Shown here: positions 1 to 10,046 of the stretch, in pieces
Numbering within the stretch: the stretch's first letter is position 1
Layout: every line of letters begins with the position of its first letter
Source of the DNA: Huaxiibacter chinensis
GTDB lineage: Bacteria; Pseudomonadota; Gammaproteobacteria; Enterobacterales; Enterobacteriaceae
Reading direction: 5' to 3'
Assembly: GCF_022171985.1 (NCBI RefSeq)
Contig: NZ_JAJVHF010000008.1
Coordinates: 1-64,000 of the forward strand
DNA length: 64,000 bases
The notes under the pieces: generated by a model
Told to the model about the DNA's origin: nothing
What the model saw: only the letters and a program-made list of their open reading frames with translations
Databases searched by the model: none
Position numbers and translations under genes: made by a program

Positions 1-90
1 CTGACCCCATGCCGAACTCAGAAGTGAAACGCCGTAGCGCCGATGGTAGTGTGGGGTCTCCCCATGCGAGAGTAGGGAACTGCCAGGCAT
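1..90 (+). rRNA. rrf: 5S ribosomal RNA, 3' portion (5' end outside window)
   Basis: The first 90 bases match the 3' three quarters of enterobacterial 5S rRNA, including the conserved CCGAACTCAGAAGTGAAAC stretch and the 3' end TGCCAGGCAT that closes helix I. The 5' part lies before base 1. A terminator follows 12 bases later, so this is the last gene of an rRNA operon on the + strand. Synteny with kgtP and pssA suggests the rrnG equivalent (inference). Confidence 0.97.
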
Positions 91-101
91 TAATTAAGAA
101 G

Positions 102-131
102 AACCCCGTACCGTAAGGTGCGGGGTTTTTT
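102..131 (+). terminator. Intrinsic terminator of the rRNA operon
   Basis: A 10-bp stem, ACCCCGTACC (103-112) against GGTGCGGGGT (117-126), closes a GTAA tetraloop and runs into six T residues (126-131). It begins 12 bases after the 5S 3' end. Confidence 0.93.
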
Positions 132-209
132 GCTTTGTAGCCAAAAGCCCCGCATCTTTTCCTCATTGCCGTCTAAAATTGTTAAAAACACTTTAACAAT
201 GGTGCCGCT

Positions 210-662
210 TTGACCCGTCCATTTGATTATCAGCAAGATTTTGCCAGCATTAATTTCCGCGAACGTCCCGAGCTATACCAGGTTGGTCGGGGAGAACAGG
301 GCGTTTTGATGGTTGAGCCCTACAAAAGTGAAATTCTTCCTCACTGGCGATACAAGAATGCGGAGGTGGCGACGCGTTCTGCAAAAGCGATATATGCTCT
401 GTTTGAAGAATACCGCCAAAAAAATGACTTTGTCGGCATGGACATGGCCCGAAAATTCATCCAGATGGGCTACACACGTGCCCGTCGATACGCCAATCAT
501 AAAGGCGGTAAAAAGTACGATAAAGAGCGTCAGGTTAAACCCCTCGATCACGATCCGGTTAAAGCTGAAGCTGCCGCGGTGTTCAAAACATGGTGGGATA
601 AAATCCGCGGGGACGAAGATTATCTGCAGCGGAAAAAAGCGCATCAAAGTAAGTGGGGATGA
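210..662 (+). CDS. DUF4385 domain-containing protein
   Basis: A 150-residue soluble protein recognised as a DUF4385 family member from the N-terminal FDY-FASINFRERPELY-GRGEQGVL pattern, the VEPYKSEILPHWR block (about residues 36-48) and the FVGMDMARKF-QMGYTRARRYANH block (about 74-98). The family has no established function; the many Arg, Lys and Trp residues could fit nucleic-acid binding, but that is a guess. No signal peptide or membrane segment is visible. The frame is open from 186 and the only sensible start is TTG at 210; nearby ATG and GTG codons are in another frame and stop at once. No clear Shine-Dalgarno site precedes it. It sits alone between the 5S terminator and kgtP, where E. 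coli K-12 has no gene as far as I recall, so it is probably lineage-variable. Confidence 0.8.
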   Translation: MTRPFDYQQDFASINFRERPELYQVGRGEQGVLMVEPYKSEILPHWRYKNAEVATRSAKAIYALFEEYRQKNDFVGMDMARKFIQMGYTRARRYANHKGGKKYDKERQVKPLDHDPVKAEAAAVFKTWWDKIRGDEDYLQRKKAHQSKWG

Positions 663-812
663 TTACTACGTTCGCTAATAATTCGATAGCTGATCAACTT
701 CACAAAACGTAATGAAACATACTGGAAACATTTTATTTACCTAACGGTTCGTTTTAAATCCAGTTTTACTGTGGGTGGGCACTGGCCCGCAATGTGAGAC
801 AGGGGATTTAAA

Positions 813-2120
813 ATGACTGAAACCGTAGCAAGTACAGATACGGAAAACACAAGCTTAACGGGTAAAGATACCCGCCGTCGGGTTTGGGCAATCGTTGGGG
901 CTTCATCGGGGAACCTGGTAGAGTGGTTCGATTTTTACGTTTATTCATTCTGCTCCCTCTATTTCGCACATATCTTTTTCCCTTCCGGTAATACCACAAC
1001 GCAACTTTTGCAAACCGCAGGCGTCTTTGCCGCCGGGTTCTTAATGCGTCCCATCGGCGGGTGGCTGTTCGGCCGGATCGCCGACAGAAAAGGTCGCAAG
1101 ACCTCGATGCTCATATCGGTATGCATGATGTGCGTGGGCTCGCTGGTGATTGCCTGCCTTCCCGGTTATGACGTTATCGGGACATGGGCACCCGCGTTGC
1201 TGCTGCTGGCACGACTGTTCCAGGGGCTTTCTGTTGGGGGCGAGTACGGCACCAGCGCGACATACATGAGTGAAGTCGCTGTTGAAGGGCGGAAAGGATT
1301 CTATGCTTCATTCCAGTATGTCACGCTAATCGGCGGGCAGCTGCTTGCTCTGCTGGTTGTTGTCATCCTTCAGCACATTCTCAGCGATGCCGATCTTCGC
1401 GCATGGGGCTGGCGCATCCCCTTTGCAATGGGGGCCGCTCTTGCTGTTGTGGCTCTGTGGCTGCGCCGCCAGCTGGATGAAACGTCTCAACAAGAGGTCA
1501 GGGCACTGAAGGAGGCGGGCTCCCTTAAAGGCCTGTGGCGTAACCGTAAAGCCTTTTTAATGGTACTCGGTTTTACCGCCGCGGGATCGTTAAGCTTCTA
1601 CACCTTTACCACCTATATGCAAAAGTATCTGGTCAATACCTCCGGCATGCATGCTAACGTCGCAAGCGTGGTAATGACCCTCGCCCTGCTGGTCTTTATG
1701 CTTATTCAGCCGGCTATCGGTGCGCTATCGGATAAAATAGGCCGCAGAACCTCCATGCTGATTTTTGGCAGTTTACTGACTCTTGGCACCGTCCCGCTAT
1801 TAAGCGCGCTGCAGCATACGACCTCACCCTATGCCGCTTTTGGACTCATCATGGTTGCACTGGTTATCGTTAGTTTTTACACGTCAATCAGCGGGATATT
1901 GAAAGCAGAGATGTTCCCTGCCCAGGTCAGGGCGCTTGGGGTAGGCTTATCCTATGCGGTGGCTAACGCGCTATTTGGCGGGTCAGCGGAATACGTCGCG
2001 CTGTCGCTTAAATCCTGGGGCAGTGAAACAACGTTCTTCTGGTATGTTACCGTGATGGGGGCGCTGGCCTTTATTGTCTCCCTGATGCTGCACCGCAAGG
2101 GTAAAGGCATTCGCCTTTAG
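813..2120 (+). CDS. kgtP: Alpha-ketoglutarate:H+ symporter KgtP
   Basis: Major facilitator superfamily permease of the inner membrane that imports 2-oxoglutarate with protons. The 435-residue length is close to E. coli KgtP (432). Family features are visible: WFDFYVY (38-44) in the first membrane segment, the loop 2-3 motif [18 protein letters not shown] (79-96), and a second such loop DKIGRR between helices 8 and 9, with 12 predicted membrane segments. A GGGGA-like ribosome site lies just before the ATG. The gene is monocistronic; its stop overlaps that of convergent yfiM by 4 bp (2117-2120). The 150-bp upstream gap carries no recognised operator. Confidence 0.95.
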   Translation: MTETVASTDTENTSLTGKDTRRRVWAIVGASSGNLVEWFDFYVYSFCSLYFAHIFFPSGNTTTQLLQTAGVFAAGFLMRPIGGWLFGRIADRKGRKTSMLISVCMMCVGSLVIACLPGYDVIGTWAPALLLLARLFQGLSVGGEYGTSATYMSEVAVEGRKGFYASFQYVTLIGGQLLALLVVVILQHILSDADLRAWGWRIPFAMGAALAVVALWLRRQLDETSQQEVRALKEAGSLKGLWRNRKAFLMVLGFTAAGSLSFYTFTTYMQKYLVNTSGMHANVASVVMTLALLVFMLIQPAIGALSDKIGRRTSMLIFGSLLTLGTVPLLSALQHTTSPYAAFGLIMVALVIVSFYTSISGILKAEMFPAQVRALGVGLSYAVANALFGGSAEYVALSLKSWGSETTFFWYVTVMGALAFIVSLMLHRKGKGIRL

Positions 2121-2440
2121 TAATGAGCCATCTGCCATACCGCGTAGCCGGTTGTCGCTCCGGCTACGTCCCAGGCAAAGTCTTTCCAGCTCCAGCCGCT
2201 TCCTGCAGGACGGCTGTCCCAAAGCTCTTTTGACGCCCCGAGACTCACCGAAAACATAAAGCCAATTGCTGCACTGCGATCCCGGCTGTATCCCTGGTGC
2301 TGCGCGACTTCATTACCCGCAGCCGACAGCATCGCGGAAGCGATAAAATGTTGGGCTTTATCCTGGCCTTGCCAGCGGTCATTCGCCATATGGCTACAAC
2401 CCGTAAGAAGTAAGAGAGCAAAGAGAAGCGGAATACGCAC
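2117..2440 (-). CDS. yfiM: YfiM family lipoprotein
   Basis: A 107-residue predicted lipoprotein. A short hydrophobic signal ends in the lipobox LLTGC with acylated Cys15, so the mature protein would be membrane-anchored and face the periplasm. The remainder holds glycine-rich hydrophobic stretches and the motif GASKELWD. Function is unknown; the name rests on similarity and on its place between kgtP and pssA, as in E. coli. The start is GTG at 2438-2440 with GGAG about 9 bases upstream. The pssA terminator lies immediately upstream, so expression needs its own promoter or read-through. Confidence 0.88.
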   Translation of the reverse strand: MRIPLLFALLLLTGCSHMANDRWQGQDKAQHFIASAMLSAAGNEVAQHQGYSRDRSAAIGFMFSVSLGASKELWDSRPAGSGWSWKDFAWDVAGATTGYAVWQMAHY

Positions 2441-2453
2441 AGGCTGGCTCCAG

Positions 2454-2477
2454 AAAAAAGCCCCGCAATAGCGGGGC
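2454..2477 (-). terminator. Intrinsic terminator of pssA
   Basis: GCCCCGC / GCGGGGC stem (2460-2477) with AATA loop. The A run at 2454-2459 becomes a U tract on the minus strand. It lies between the pssA stop and the yfiM start and points minus. Confidence 0.9.
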
Positions 2478-2484
2478 CAGAGTG

Positions 2485-3840
2485 TCAGAGAATACGACTT
2501 ATCAGGCGATCGATTCGGATGCGGCGTAAGCGTCGGATAAGCTTACGCACTTTAACCGGATAGTCCGCGATGCTTTGCAAATCCCGATAGTGGCGAACCA
2601 CAGTGGTATGCGTACGTATCAATTCCAGCTCTCTTTCGCGTGAGGCTGCCAGTTCCTGACGTGGATCGTGGATTAAAATCGCATTCTCCAGATCCAGGCG
2701 CCATGCACGCGGATTGAGGTTGTTACCCGTCAGCAGCATCCACTCGTCATCCACCCACATGCCTTTCAGATGATAACTGTTGTCCTCATCTTTCCAGAGG
2801 CGCACCACCAGCTGATCGGTGTTGACATAATATTGCAGACGGCTCAGGAAACGGCGCAGGTTGATCTCATAGAGATAGGGTAAAGCCCCAATAATTTTGA
2901 ACGGCTGATCTTCAGGAATGAAAAAATCGTTCGCCGTTTTATCACCCACGATGATCTCAACTTTTTTACCGTCCCGGAGCAGTTGAATAATGTTGCGCAC
3001 CAGGATCGCAGGCAGGTTGAAATAAGGTGTACAGATAGTCAATTTCTGCTCAGTACACGGCATCAGATGGTAGATGGTTTTATTCAGCAGGCTGGATTTT
3101 CCAAGGCCCACAAGCGGGGTTACGGCCAGCTGTTCGTTACTAGCATCCCCCTGGAAATGGTACATCGCATCACGCAGCTCCTGACGGAACAAACGAATGT
3201 CGTTTTTGATTTCCGGGCTTTTTGGACGGTGCGGATCGTCAAGACGATTCACGCCACGGCCATGGACCAGATACTGGTCGACCCAGTTAAACATGATATC
3301 GACCATCTGCGGATTACGAATCAGCTGGTAGCGATCGTAACGGTATTTATCAAGCTGATGAAGATAAACATCGTTCAGGCTCGCGCCGCTATAAAGCACG
3401 CTATCGTCGATAATAAAGCCTTTGAAGTGCAAGACGCCGAGCGCTTCACGGGTATTTACCGGTACGCCATAGACAGGCACATCGATACCCGGGTTTTCCT
3501 GGGCCATGCGGCAATACCAGTCCGCGTTGGTGTTCGATGCGGCAGCACCAATTCGGCCGCGCTGTCCACGATGCCAGTCAACTAAAATTCGCACATCCAG
3601 TTCAGGACGCTGGCGTTTTGCTTCATAGAGGGCGTTAAGAATGGCACTGCCGCCTTCATCTTGTTCAAGATAGAGGGCCACAATGCAAATACGCCGCGTC
3701 GCGCTGGCGATTTTCTCCAGAAGCGCCTCCCGGAAATGAGCGGGGGCGTAAAAGAACTCGACATCATCAACTGACTGAGAAATCTTCGGTAGTTGAGCAA
3801 GGTGTTGTTGATGTTTATTACGCTTAAATTTTGACAACAT
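2485..3840 (-). CDS. pssA: CDP-diacylglycerol--serine O-phosphatidyltransferase
   Basis: Phosphatidylserine synthase: transfers the phosphatidyl group from CDP-diacylglycerol to serine, the committed step to phosphatidylethanolamine. It is a phospholipase D superfamily enzyme with two HxKxxxxD motifs: H138-K140-D145 in [10 protein letters not shown], and a second in [10 protein letters not shown] around residues 357-364. As in E. coli it lacks membrane helices and has a very basic C-terminus ([14 protein letters not shown]), which fits peripheral membrane and ribosome association. The frame opens with two Met codons; the second (3838-3840) gives 451 residues, the E. coli length, so I use it. 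A terminator follows 7 bases after the stop. Confidence 0.97.
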   Translation of the reverse strand: MLSKFKRNKHQQHLAQLPKISQSVDDVEFFYAPAHFREALLEKIASATRRICIVALYLEQDEGGSAILNALYEAKRQRPELDVRILVDWHRGQRGRIGAAASNTNADWYCRMAQENPGIDVPVYGVPVNTREALGVLHFKGFIIDDSVLYSGASLNDVYLHQLDKYRYDRYQLIRNPQMVDIMFNWVDQYLVHGRGVNRLDDPHRPKSPEIKNDIRLFRQELRDAMYHFQGDASNEQLAVTPLVGLGKSSLLNKTIYHLMPCTEQKLTICTPYFNLPAILVRNIIQLLRDGKKVEIIVGDKTANDFFIPEDQPFKIIGALPYLYEINLRRFLSRLQYYVNTDQLVVRLWKDEDNSYHLKGMWVDDEWMLLTGNNLNPRAWRLDLENAILIHDPRQELAASRERELELIRTHTTVVRHYRDLQSIADYPVKVRKLIRRLRRIRIDRLISRIL

Positions 3841-3950
3841 CACAGTGCGTATCTTCTCTGTTCATTGAAGGTTTGCCTGTCATCTGCAGACAATATAAGC
3901 GGACAATGATACCACCAGTACTTCCTAAAGTGGTCAACATTTCCAGTACC

Positions 3951-6614
3951 TTACTCTGGAGTATCAGGGGAAGACAGGCCAAGAGACAGGGTGACGATCC
4001 CATCTTCAAGCTGTATATCCACGTCAAATCCAAGCTTTCGCGCCAGGGCGATCATGCCCTGGTTATGTGGCATAGTAATGCCATTCAGGCGTAACAATCC
4101 GTGATCTCGCGTATAGCTAATGAGCTTTTCCAGCAGCCGCCTTCCCAGCCCAAGACCTTTCAGATCCGAACGCACCAGCACCGCAAACTCTGCATCCACA
4201 TTATCCGGATCGGAAATTGCCCGCGTCACGCCCAGGATCTCATCGCCATCATCACTGCGACGAACGGCAACAAACGCCATTTCCCGATCGTAGTCGATTT
4301 GGGTCATATTGGCTAAGTCTTCATGGGTAAATTCGTTGATTTCGCTAAAGTAGCGATAGTACAAATCTTCTTTGGTCACTCGCGCGATAAAGGCCTGAAG
4401 CAGGGGCTCATCTTCCGGCAGAATCGGGCGAAACAGCGCCTGTTCGCCATTTTTCATCAGCACCTTCTCTTCCAGATGAAGAGGGTAGGGGCGGATAGCA
4501 AGCCGGCTTTCGCGATCGCCTTCAAAAGGCGCAATATCAAGCGTGACGTCAAGGGCGGTGAACTCGTTTCCGGATGCCAGAAGAGGATGAATATCCAGGC
4601 GCTGGATTTCAGCACAATCCACAATAAGATTTGAGACCTGCACCAGGAAGCGGCTCAATCCGGCGATATCAAGCGGTCGCAGCGCGCTGCGACCGCGTAT
4701 CTTCTTACTTTTAATGGCCTGAATGACAAGATAACGGGCCAGATTCATGTTAAGCGGTGGAAGCGCGACGACAGCCTGTTCTTCTGGCCGCCATTCCACG
4801 CCACCTTCCCCAAGCATGATCAGTGGTCCAAAGACCGGATCGTGTTCCACCACCACTCTTAATTCCTGCGCACCCGCGCGATTGGCCATGCTTTGTACCA
4901 GCAGGCCGTGGATCCGCGCCTGTGGCCAGGTCATTTTGACACGATCGATAATCGCCTCAGCAGCGTGTTGCACCTCTGACGCCGTGCGCAGATAAAGCAT
5001 CACACCCTGGACGTCTGATTTATGAGGAATATCCGGAGAGCGAAGCTTCAGGGCGACCGGATAGCCGAGCTGCTCGGCAATGTGCACAGCTTCAGCGCTA
5101 TCGCTGGCAATCCAGGTTGGCAACGTCTGCATTCCATACGCATCCAGAATAGGTTTCACTTCATGCGTATCCAGTGAACGTGCCCCCTCCTGAATAGCGT
5201 GTTGCAGCAAAGCGTGAGCATCCGCGGTATTGGCCGTCAAATTACCGGGCAGCGCAGGCGTTTCTCTCAGCTGCTTCTGGTTGCGACGATATTCCACCAT
5301 ATGCATAAAAGCAGTAATAGTGCCTTCCGGGGTTCGATAGGTAGGTAAACCCGCCTCGCTGAATAAACGACGTGCTTCCTGGGAGGAAAACTCCCCGCAC
5401 CAGTTCGTCAGCAAGGTGACATATTTCCCGCGCGGATGGCGTTTAACGGCTTCGATCAGGGCACGCGCGCTTTCACTGCCGGGAGCTGCTGCGCTGGGGG
5501 AATGGATAACCATCAGGGCATCAAAATCCTGGCTGTCGAGCAAGGTTGAGATTGCCTGAATATAACGTTCATTACTGGCATCATCGCGCAAGTCCAGCGG
5601 GTTCGCCGGGGCGACGCTTGCAGGCAAAACATCTCGCAGATGCTGAAGTGTCTCTTCACTGAGTGCCGCCAGTTTGCCGTTACGCTTCCACAGTTCATCA
5701 AGCGCCAGAGCGGCCGGTGCGGCGCCATTACTGATGATCATCAACTTCTCACCACGAAGCGGGCGCATGTGGCTGAGCGTTTCAACCGCAGAAAATAGTT
5801 CATGCGTATCCTGCACGCGCAATAAGCCGGCACGCTGAATTGCCGCATCCCAGGCAGGATCCAGACCTGAATGTGAATTAAGTAAACGTTGCGCCGCCGG
5901 GCTACGGCCACTTTTGATGACCAGGATGGGTTTATTGCGCGACGCGCTTCGCGCGGCAGACACGAATCGCCGGGCGTCGCTTAAATGTTCAAGATAGAGC
6001 AGGATCGCGCTGGTTTTACCGTCGCGAGCCAGAAAATCGAGTAGCTCATCCACGTCAATATCTAGGCTATCACCCAGGGCGATGAAGTAGGAGAACCCCA
6101 TCTCACGCTGCTGTGCCCAGTCGAGGATCGTGTTTGAGACGGCGGCCGACTGCGAAATAAAGGCGAGCTTGCCTTTCCGGATGGGAACCGGCGAAAAACT
6201 GGCATTCAGCCCCTGCCAGGGGGCTAATAAACCCAGGCTATTCGGTCCCAGTAACCGCATCTGATAACGGCTGGCGCAGGCGAGTAATTCACTCTGCTGC
6301 TCAGGAGGCGAAGAGAGAATAATGCAGGTTTTACACCCTTTTTGACCCAGGGATTCCAGTAAGGTGAGGTTACGCCTGGCGTGGGTGCATAAGATGGCAA
6401 GGTCCGGAATAAACGGCAGGCTTTGCACATCAGGCCAGGCGAGCACCCCCTGCACGGCCTTATAAGCGGGCGTCACCGGGAGCACAGGACCGTTAAATCC
6501 ACCGGCCAGCAAATTGCGCATCATCAAATACCCTGCCCGGTCGGGTTTCATGGAGGCACCAATCACGGCAATGGATTTTGGGCGAAGTAGCGCTTCAAGC
6601 CCTCGCTGGCTCAT
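3951..6614 (-). CDS. pat: Protein lysine acetyltransferase Pat (YfiQ/PatZ)
   Basis: Acetyl-CoA-dependent protein Nepsilon-lysine acetyltransferase, known in Salmonella and E. coli to acetylate and inactivate acetyl-CoA synthetase. At 887 residues it has the type I layout: a catalytically dead NDP-forming acyl-CoA synthetase region first (CoA-binding Rossmann part from VIGAS at about residue 17, ligase part, ATP-grasp-like part around 480-690), then a C-terminal GNAT domain of about 150 residues containing the acetyl-CoA loop LKGLGLGRRLL. It starts 35 bases after the tapT stop, so tapT-pat are probably cotranscribed, possibly from trxC onward. The 110-bp gap to pssA has no clear terminator. 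Confidence 0.94.
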   Translation of the reverse strand: MSQRGLEALLRPKSIAVIGASMKPDRAGYLMMRNLLAGGFNGPVLPVTPAYKAVQGVLAWPDVQSLPFIPDLAILCTHARRNLTLLESLGQKGCKTCIILSSPPEQQSELLACASRYQMRLLGPNSLGLLAPWQGLNASFSPVPIRKGKLAFISQSAAVSNTILDWAQQREMGFSYFIALGDSLDIDVDELLDFLARDGKTSAILLYLEHLSDARRFVSAARSASRNKPILVIKSGRSPAAQRLLNSHSGLDPAWDAAIQRAGLLRVQDTHELFSAVETLSHMRPLRGEKLMIISNGAAPAALALDELWKRNGKLAALSEETLQHLRDVLPASVAPANPLDLRDDASNERYIQAISTLLDSQDFDALMVIHSPSAAAPGSESARALIEAVKRHPRGKYVTLLTNWCGEFSSQEARRLFSEAGLPTYRTPEGTITAFMHMVEYRRNQKQLRETPALPGNLTANTADAHALLQHAIQEGARSLDTHEVKPILDAYGMQTLPTWIASDSAEAVHIAEQLGYPVALKLRSPDIPHKSDVQGVMLYLRTASEVQHAAEAIIDRVKMTWPQARIHGLLVQSMANRAGAQELRVVVEHDPVFGPLIMLGEGGVEWRPEEQAVVALPPLNMNLARYLVIQAIKSKKIRGRSALRPLDIAGLSRFLVQVSNLIVDCAEIQRLDIHPLLASGNEFTALDVTLDIAPFEGDRESRLAIRPYPLHLEEKVLMKNGEQALFRPILPEDEPLLQAFIARVTKEDLYYRYFSEINEFTHEDLANMTQIDYDREMAFVAVRRSDDGDEILGVTRAISDPDNVDAEFAVLVRSDLKGLGLGRRLLEKLISYTRDHGLLRLNGITMPHNQGMIALARKLGFDVDIQLEDGIVTLSLGLSSPDTPE

Positions 6615-6649
6615 ACAAGTCTCCTGTGAAGGCGAGTGACCTGATGATT

Positions 6650-7348
6650 TTAAACGCTTTCCGCTTCCTGTGCTGTGATGCTTCCCTTATGTCTGGTCTT
6701 TCCTGCAAGGTAACGTTCACGGAAGCAGGAAAAATGATCGCCGAGAGCACTGGCAGCCGGCGTGTCACCCGCCAGATCCAGCAGCGCGATGGCAACTTCC
6801 GCCGTGCAATACTGCCCGTCCGCGTGCGCTTCACGTAGCCGGTAAGCGGAAACGCGGGACAGATCCACCGAAATGACGGGAAGGGCATCCAGGTAAGGAC
6901 TTTTACGAAACATTTTTCGGGCTTCGCTCCAGGTTCCGTCGAGCATAATAAACAGAGGAGGCTTACCCGCTGGGGGCGCGGTAAGCACCTGACGTGCAGT
7001 GTCTGCATATGAGGCGGGGAAAACCACCATCGGCTGATAGTCGGGGCAGGCGACCAGATCCAGCAGAGCCTGCGGTGGCTCGGTTCGCGACCACTGAAAT
7101 GCGGCAGTATCAGGCAAAATATCAGCAATAAGCCGGCCAGTATTGCTGGGTTTCATTGGCTCGGTATCGAACATGACCAGACAAAAGCGACTTTGCGCCT
7201 GGCTCGGAGAGAGCGTTTCACATAAGCATTGCTTTAGCGGCAGCAAACAGCGCTGACAGCGACGGATGCGGTTGCCACGGGCAAGAAATGGGCGTGTTGC
7301 ACGCGCAAGGCGTTCAGCGCGTAATTGGAGGACGGCGTTATCAGTCAT
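6650..7348 (-). CDS. tapT: tRNA-uridine aminocarboxypropyltransferase TapT (YfiP, DTW domain)
   Basis: DTW-domain enzyme that in E. coli moves the 3-amino-3-carboxypropyl group of S-adenosylmethionine to U47 of several tRNAs (acp3U47). Seen here: an N-terminal four-cysteine cluster, CQRC followed by CLC (residues about 31-43), and the family signature LDGTWSEARKM around residues 137-147, close to the E. coli layout. 232 residues, no membrane segments. It lies between trxC and pat with 35 bases to pat. Confidence 0.92.
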   Translation of the reverse strand: MTDNAVLQLRAERLARATRPFLARGNRIRRCQRCLLPLKQCLCETLSPSQAQSRFCLVMFDTEPMKPSNTGRLIADILPDTAAFQWSRTEPPQALLDLVACPDYQPMVVFPASYADTARQVLTAPPAGKPPLFIMLDGTWSEARKMFRKSPYLDALPVISVDLSRVSAYRLREAHADGQYCTAEVAIALLDLAGDTPAASALGDHFSCFRERYLAGKTRHKGSITAQEAESV

Positions 7349-7389
7349 GGAAGATGCGCAGGAAAAACGCCATTTTCGCAGAGGGGAGA

Positions 7390-7412
7390 ACGGGGCACAA
7401 GATGTACCCCGT
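7390..7412 (-). other. Hairpin between trxC and tapT
   Basis: ACGGGG-C-ACA, loop AGA, TGT-A-CCCCGT: nine pairs with one C/A mismatch, just beyond the trxC stop. There is no U tract on the minus strand, so it may slow decay or attenuate rather than terminate. Confidence 0.5.
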
Positions 7413-7417
7413 AAATG

Positions 7418-7837
7418 TTACAGTGATTCGTTAAGCCAGCTCTCAAACGGCGCCTTCGGCACTGCGCCATTCAGCATGTCGACCACTTCGCCCTTTTTGA
7501 AGATCATGATCGTGGGGATACTGCGAATGCGAAAACGTGCGCTCAGTTCGCGTTCAGCTTCCGTGTTCACTTTCACGAAACGTATTTTGCCGCTGCGTTC
7601 TTCAGCAACGTCCTCAAAAATAGGGGCGAAATTACGGCACGGGCCGCACCACGGCGCCCAGAAATCGACCACCACAGGCAGATCGTCTTTCAGCAGCTTG
7701 TCCAGGGTCTCGCTGGTTGCGTTGATCACATCGCCATCGAAAAGCTCATGTCCGCAACGCCCGCATTTTGCTCCGTCTTCAATTCGATCATCAGGAATGC
7801 GATTGAGAGCCTGGCAGTTGGCACATACGGTATTCAT
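7418..7837 (-). CDS. trxC: Thioredoxin 2
   Basis: Cytoplasmic disulfide reductase, 139 residues as in E. coli. It has the TrxC-specific N-terminal zinc module with ligands C5, C8, C25 and C28, followed by a thioredoxin fold with active site W63-C-G-P-C67 and the cis-Pro loop SIPT. In E. coli the gene belongs to the OxyR regulon. The roughly 200-bp divergent gap to yfiF should hold its promoter, but I could not place an OxyR site with confidence. Confidence 0.97.
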   Translation of the reverse strand: MNTVCANCQALNRIPDDRIEDGAKCGRCGHELFDGDVINATSETLDKLLKDDLPVVVDFWAPWCGPCRNFAPIFEDVAEERSGKIRFVKVNTEAERELSARFRIRSIPTIMIFKKGEVVDMLNGAVPKAPFESWLNESL

Positions 7838-8043
7838 AACTAACCTCTGATAGAGCAGGGGGACACAACGGCGAAATGCCGATGATGTTTCTCATATGTT
7901 ACATATTATCGGTGAGCGTGTTTGAAACGACAATGCGTTTTATTCAATGAGAATAATAGTCACAGGCTTTTGTACGAATTAATGGCTATGCGCTTGTACA
8001 TCGGGTAATCTGCGCGCTTCGCGCAGCGCTGGTGGAGAAAAGC

Positions 8044-9126
8044 ATGAACGACGAACTGAAAAATAAAAGCGGCAAGGTCAAAGTGATGTATGTCCGCAGT
8101 GATGATGATTCTGACAAACGCACTGTCAATCCGCGTACCGGAAAGGGTGCAGGGCGTCCGGCATCTTCTCGTGCAGACGGTGGCCGTCGCCCCGCCCGCG
8201 ATGACAGAAATTCCCGCGGTGATGACCGCAAACGTGATGACCGTAAGCGTGACGATCGCAAACGCAATGATTCCCCACGTGATGCCTCACCATGGCGTAC
8301 GGTTTCCCGTGCCCCTGGCGAAGAAGCCCCGGCGAAAGCCGATCATGGCGGCATCAGCGGTAAAAGCTTTATCGACCCGGAAGTCCTGCGCCGTCAGCGT
8401 GCAGAAGAGACCCGCGTCTATGGCGAGAACGCCTGCCAGGCTCTGTTCCAGAGTCGCCCTGAATGCATCGTCCGCGCCTGGTTTATCCAGAGCGTCACCC
8501 CGCGCTTCAAAGAAGCCCTGCGCTGGATGGCGGCAAATCGTAAAGCCTATCATGTGGTCGATGATGAAGAGCTGACAAAAGCGTCAGGCACGGAACACCA
8601 CGGCGGCGTCTGCTTCCTGATTAAAAAGCGTAATGGGACAACCGTGCAGCAGTGGGTGAGTCAGGCTGATGCTGACGACTGCGTACTGGCACTGGAAGAC
8701 GTGGGTAACCCTCACAATCTGGGCGCAATGATGCGTAGCTGTGCGCATTTCGGCGTGAAAGGCGTCCTGCTGCAGGACGCGGCGCTGGTGGAATCTGGCG
8801 CAGCAATCCGTACTGCGGAAGGGGGAGCTGAACACGTTCAACCGATTACGGGTGAAAGCGTGCTGGATGCTATTGAACAGTTCCGTAAGGCGGGCTACTC
8901 CATTGTGACCACCTCGAGCCATGCCGGCACGCCGCTGTTTAAAGCGACGCTGCCGCGTAAAATGGTTCTGGTGCTGGGTCAGGAGCGTGATGGTTTATCC
9001 GATGCTGCGCTTTCAACGGCCGACCTGAGCGTCTCTATCGACGGTACGGGCAATGTAGAAAGTCTGAACGTCTCAGTCGCAACCGGCGTACTGCTCGCCG
9101 AGTGGTGGCGTCAGAACAAAGCGTAA
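8044..9126 (+). CDS. yfiF: SpoU/TrmH-family RNA 2'-O-methyltransferase homologue YfiF
   Basis: SPOUT-class protein of 360 residues with a substrate-binding domain (about 120-195) and a C-terminal knotted methyltransferase domain carrying the SpoU motifs: [21 protein letters not shown] and [12 protein letters not shown]. The target RNA is not firmly established. The N-terminal 90 residues are a charged, low-complexity tail that includes three DDRKR units encoded by a 15-bp tandem repeat (8221-8265); the E. coli tail, as I recall it, is shorter. The upstream in-frame GTG at 8032 lies where the ribosome site should be; ATG at 8044 follows GGAG at 8034-8037 and gives the E. coli N-terminus MNDE. 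Confidence 0.92.
   Translation: MNDELKNKSGKVKVMYVRSDDDSDKRTVNPRTGKGAGRPASSRADGGRRPARDDRNSRGDDRKRDDRKRDDRKRNDSPRDASPWRTVSRAPGEEAPAKADHGGISGKSFIDPEVLRRQRAEETRVYGENACQALFQSRPECIVRAWFIQSVTPRFKEALRWMAANRKAYHVVDDEELTKASGTEHHGGVCFLIKKRNGTTVQQWVSQADADDCVLALEDVGNPHNLGAMMRSCAHFGVKGVLLQDAALVESGAAIRTAEGGAEHVQPITGESVLDAIEQFRKAGYSIVTTSSHAGTPLFKATLPRKMVLVLGQERDGLSDAALSTADLSVSIDGTGNVESLNVSVATGVLLAEWWRQNKA
8221..8265 (+). repeat. Three 15-bp tandem repeats inside yfiF
   Basis: Units GATGACCGCAAACGT (8221-8235), GATGACCGTAAGCGT (8236-8250) and GACGATCGCAAACGC (8251-8265). Each encodes DDRKR. Differences are at synonymous positions only, which suggests the amino-acid repeat is retained by selection or the units are old. 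Confidence 0.9.
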
Positions 9127-9144
9127 TCACGCGTTGTTCACATG

Positions 9145-9181
9145 ATCCCGGTGACGTCTTGTTCACCGGGATACATTTTTT
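9145..9181 (+). terminator. Intrinsic terminator of yfiF
   Basis: Perfect 10-bp stem ATCCCGGTGA (9145-9154) / TCACCGGGAT (9163-9172) followed by ACATTTTTT. The T run touches the stop codon of convergent ung. Confidence 0.9.
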
Positions 9182-9869
9182 ATTCGCTCTCTGCCGGTAA
9201 TACGGGCATCCAGTCCACGGGCTTCTCGCCACGTTTCTCCAGCCATTCATTCGCTTTGACAAAATGATGACACCCAAAAAATCCCCGATGCGCCGACAGC
9301 GGCGAGGGATGCGGTGCTTTCAGAATGTGATGACGTTGCGGGTCAATTATCGCGCCTTTCTTTTGTGCATGTGCTCCCCATAAAAGAAAAACCACGCCCT
9401 CGCGATGTTCATTAATCAACGAAATGACTTTATCCGTAAAGGTTTCCCAGCCAAGGCTCGCATGTGAATGGGCTTGTCCCGCCCGGACGGTCAATACCGT
9501 ATTGAGTAACAACACGCCCTGACGAGCCCAGCTTTCAAGATAGCCATGGGCCGGGCGCGTAAAGCCCGGAATCGATCCTTCCAGCTCTTTATACATGTTT
9601 AACAGGGAAGGCGGCGTAGCGATTCCCGGACGTACCGAAAACGCCAGCCCGTGTGCCTGGCCTGGCCCGTGATAGGGGTCCTGACCCAGGATCACCACTT
9701 TCACATCGTTAAGTTCGGTAAAGCGAAAGGCGTTAAAGACATCTTTTTGCGGCGGATAAATAGTTTGTCCGGACTGTCTTTCTGCGGCGACGGTATTGAG
9801 CGTATTGATAAAATAGGGCTGTTGTTTTTCGTCGGCCAGTACGTCATGCCAGGTTAATGAAGCGGTCAT
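9180..9869 (-). CDS. ung: Uracil-DNA glycosylase (family 1)
   Basis: Removes uracil from DNA as the first step of base excision repair. 229 residues, the E. coli length. The water-activating motif GQDPYHG (62-68, catalytic D64), the uracil-pocket segment GLAFS, and the leucine-loop motif [10 protein letters not shown] (catalytic His187) are all intact. It is monocistronic and faces away from grcA, 297 bp upstream. Confidence 0.98.
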   Translation of the reverse strand: MTASLTWHDVLADEKQQPYFINTLNTVAAERQSGQTIYPPQKDVFNAFRFTELNDVKVVILGQDPYHGPGQAHGLAFSVRPGIATPPSLLNMYKELEGSIPGFTRPAHGYLESWARQGVLLLNTVLTVRAGQAHSHASLGWETFTDKVISLINEHREGVVFLLWGAHAQKKGAIIDPQRHHILKAPHPSPLSAHRGFFGCHHFVKANEWLEKRGEKPVDWMPVLPAESE

Positions 9870-10046
9870 CTCGCTCTCCTGCGAAGTTTATCTTTGGCTA
9901 GCTTAACCGCTTACGCCACAGGTGCAAAATCTAATACCGCCTATCCTTTAACCATTGCAAAAACAGCTTTAATTCCCGTTTCCTGATGTGAAAATTGATA
10001 TAAAACAACAAATTCAAACCACATACTTTGTGTGGTCTGGATTTTG

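Noticed and set aside
7838..8010. OxyR or Fur site between trxC and yfiF
   Set aside because: Only scattered partial matches were found; none met the spacing of either consensus.
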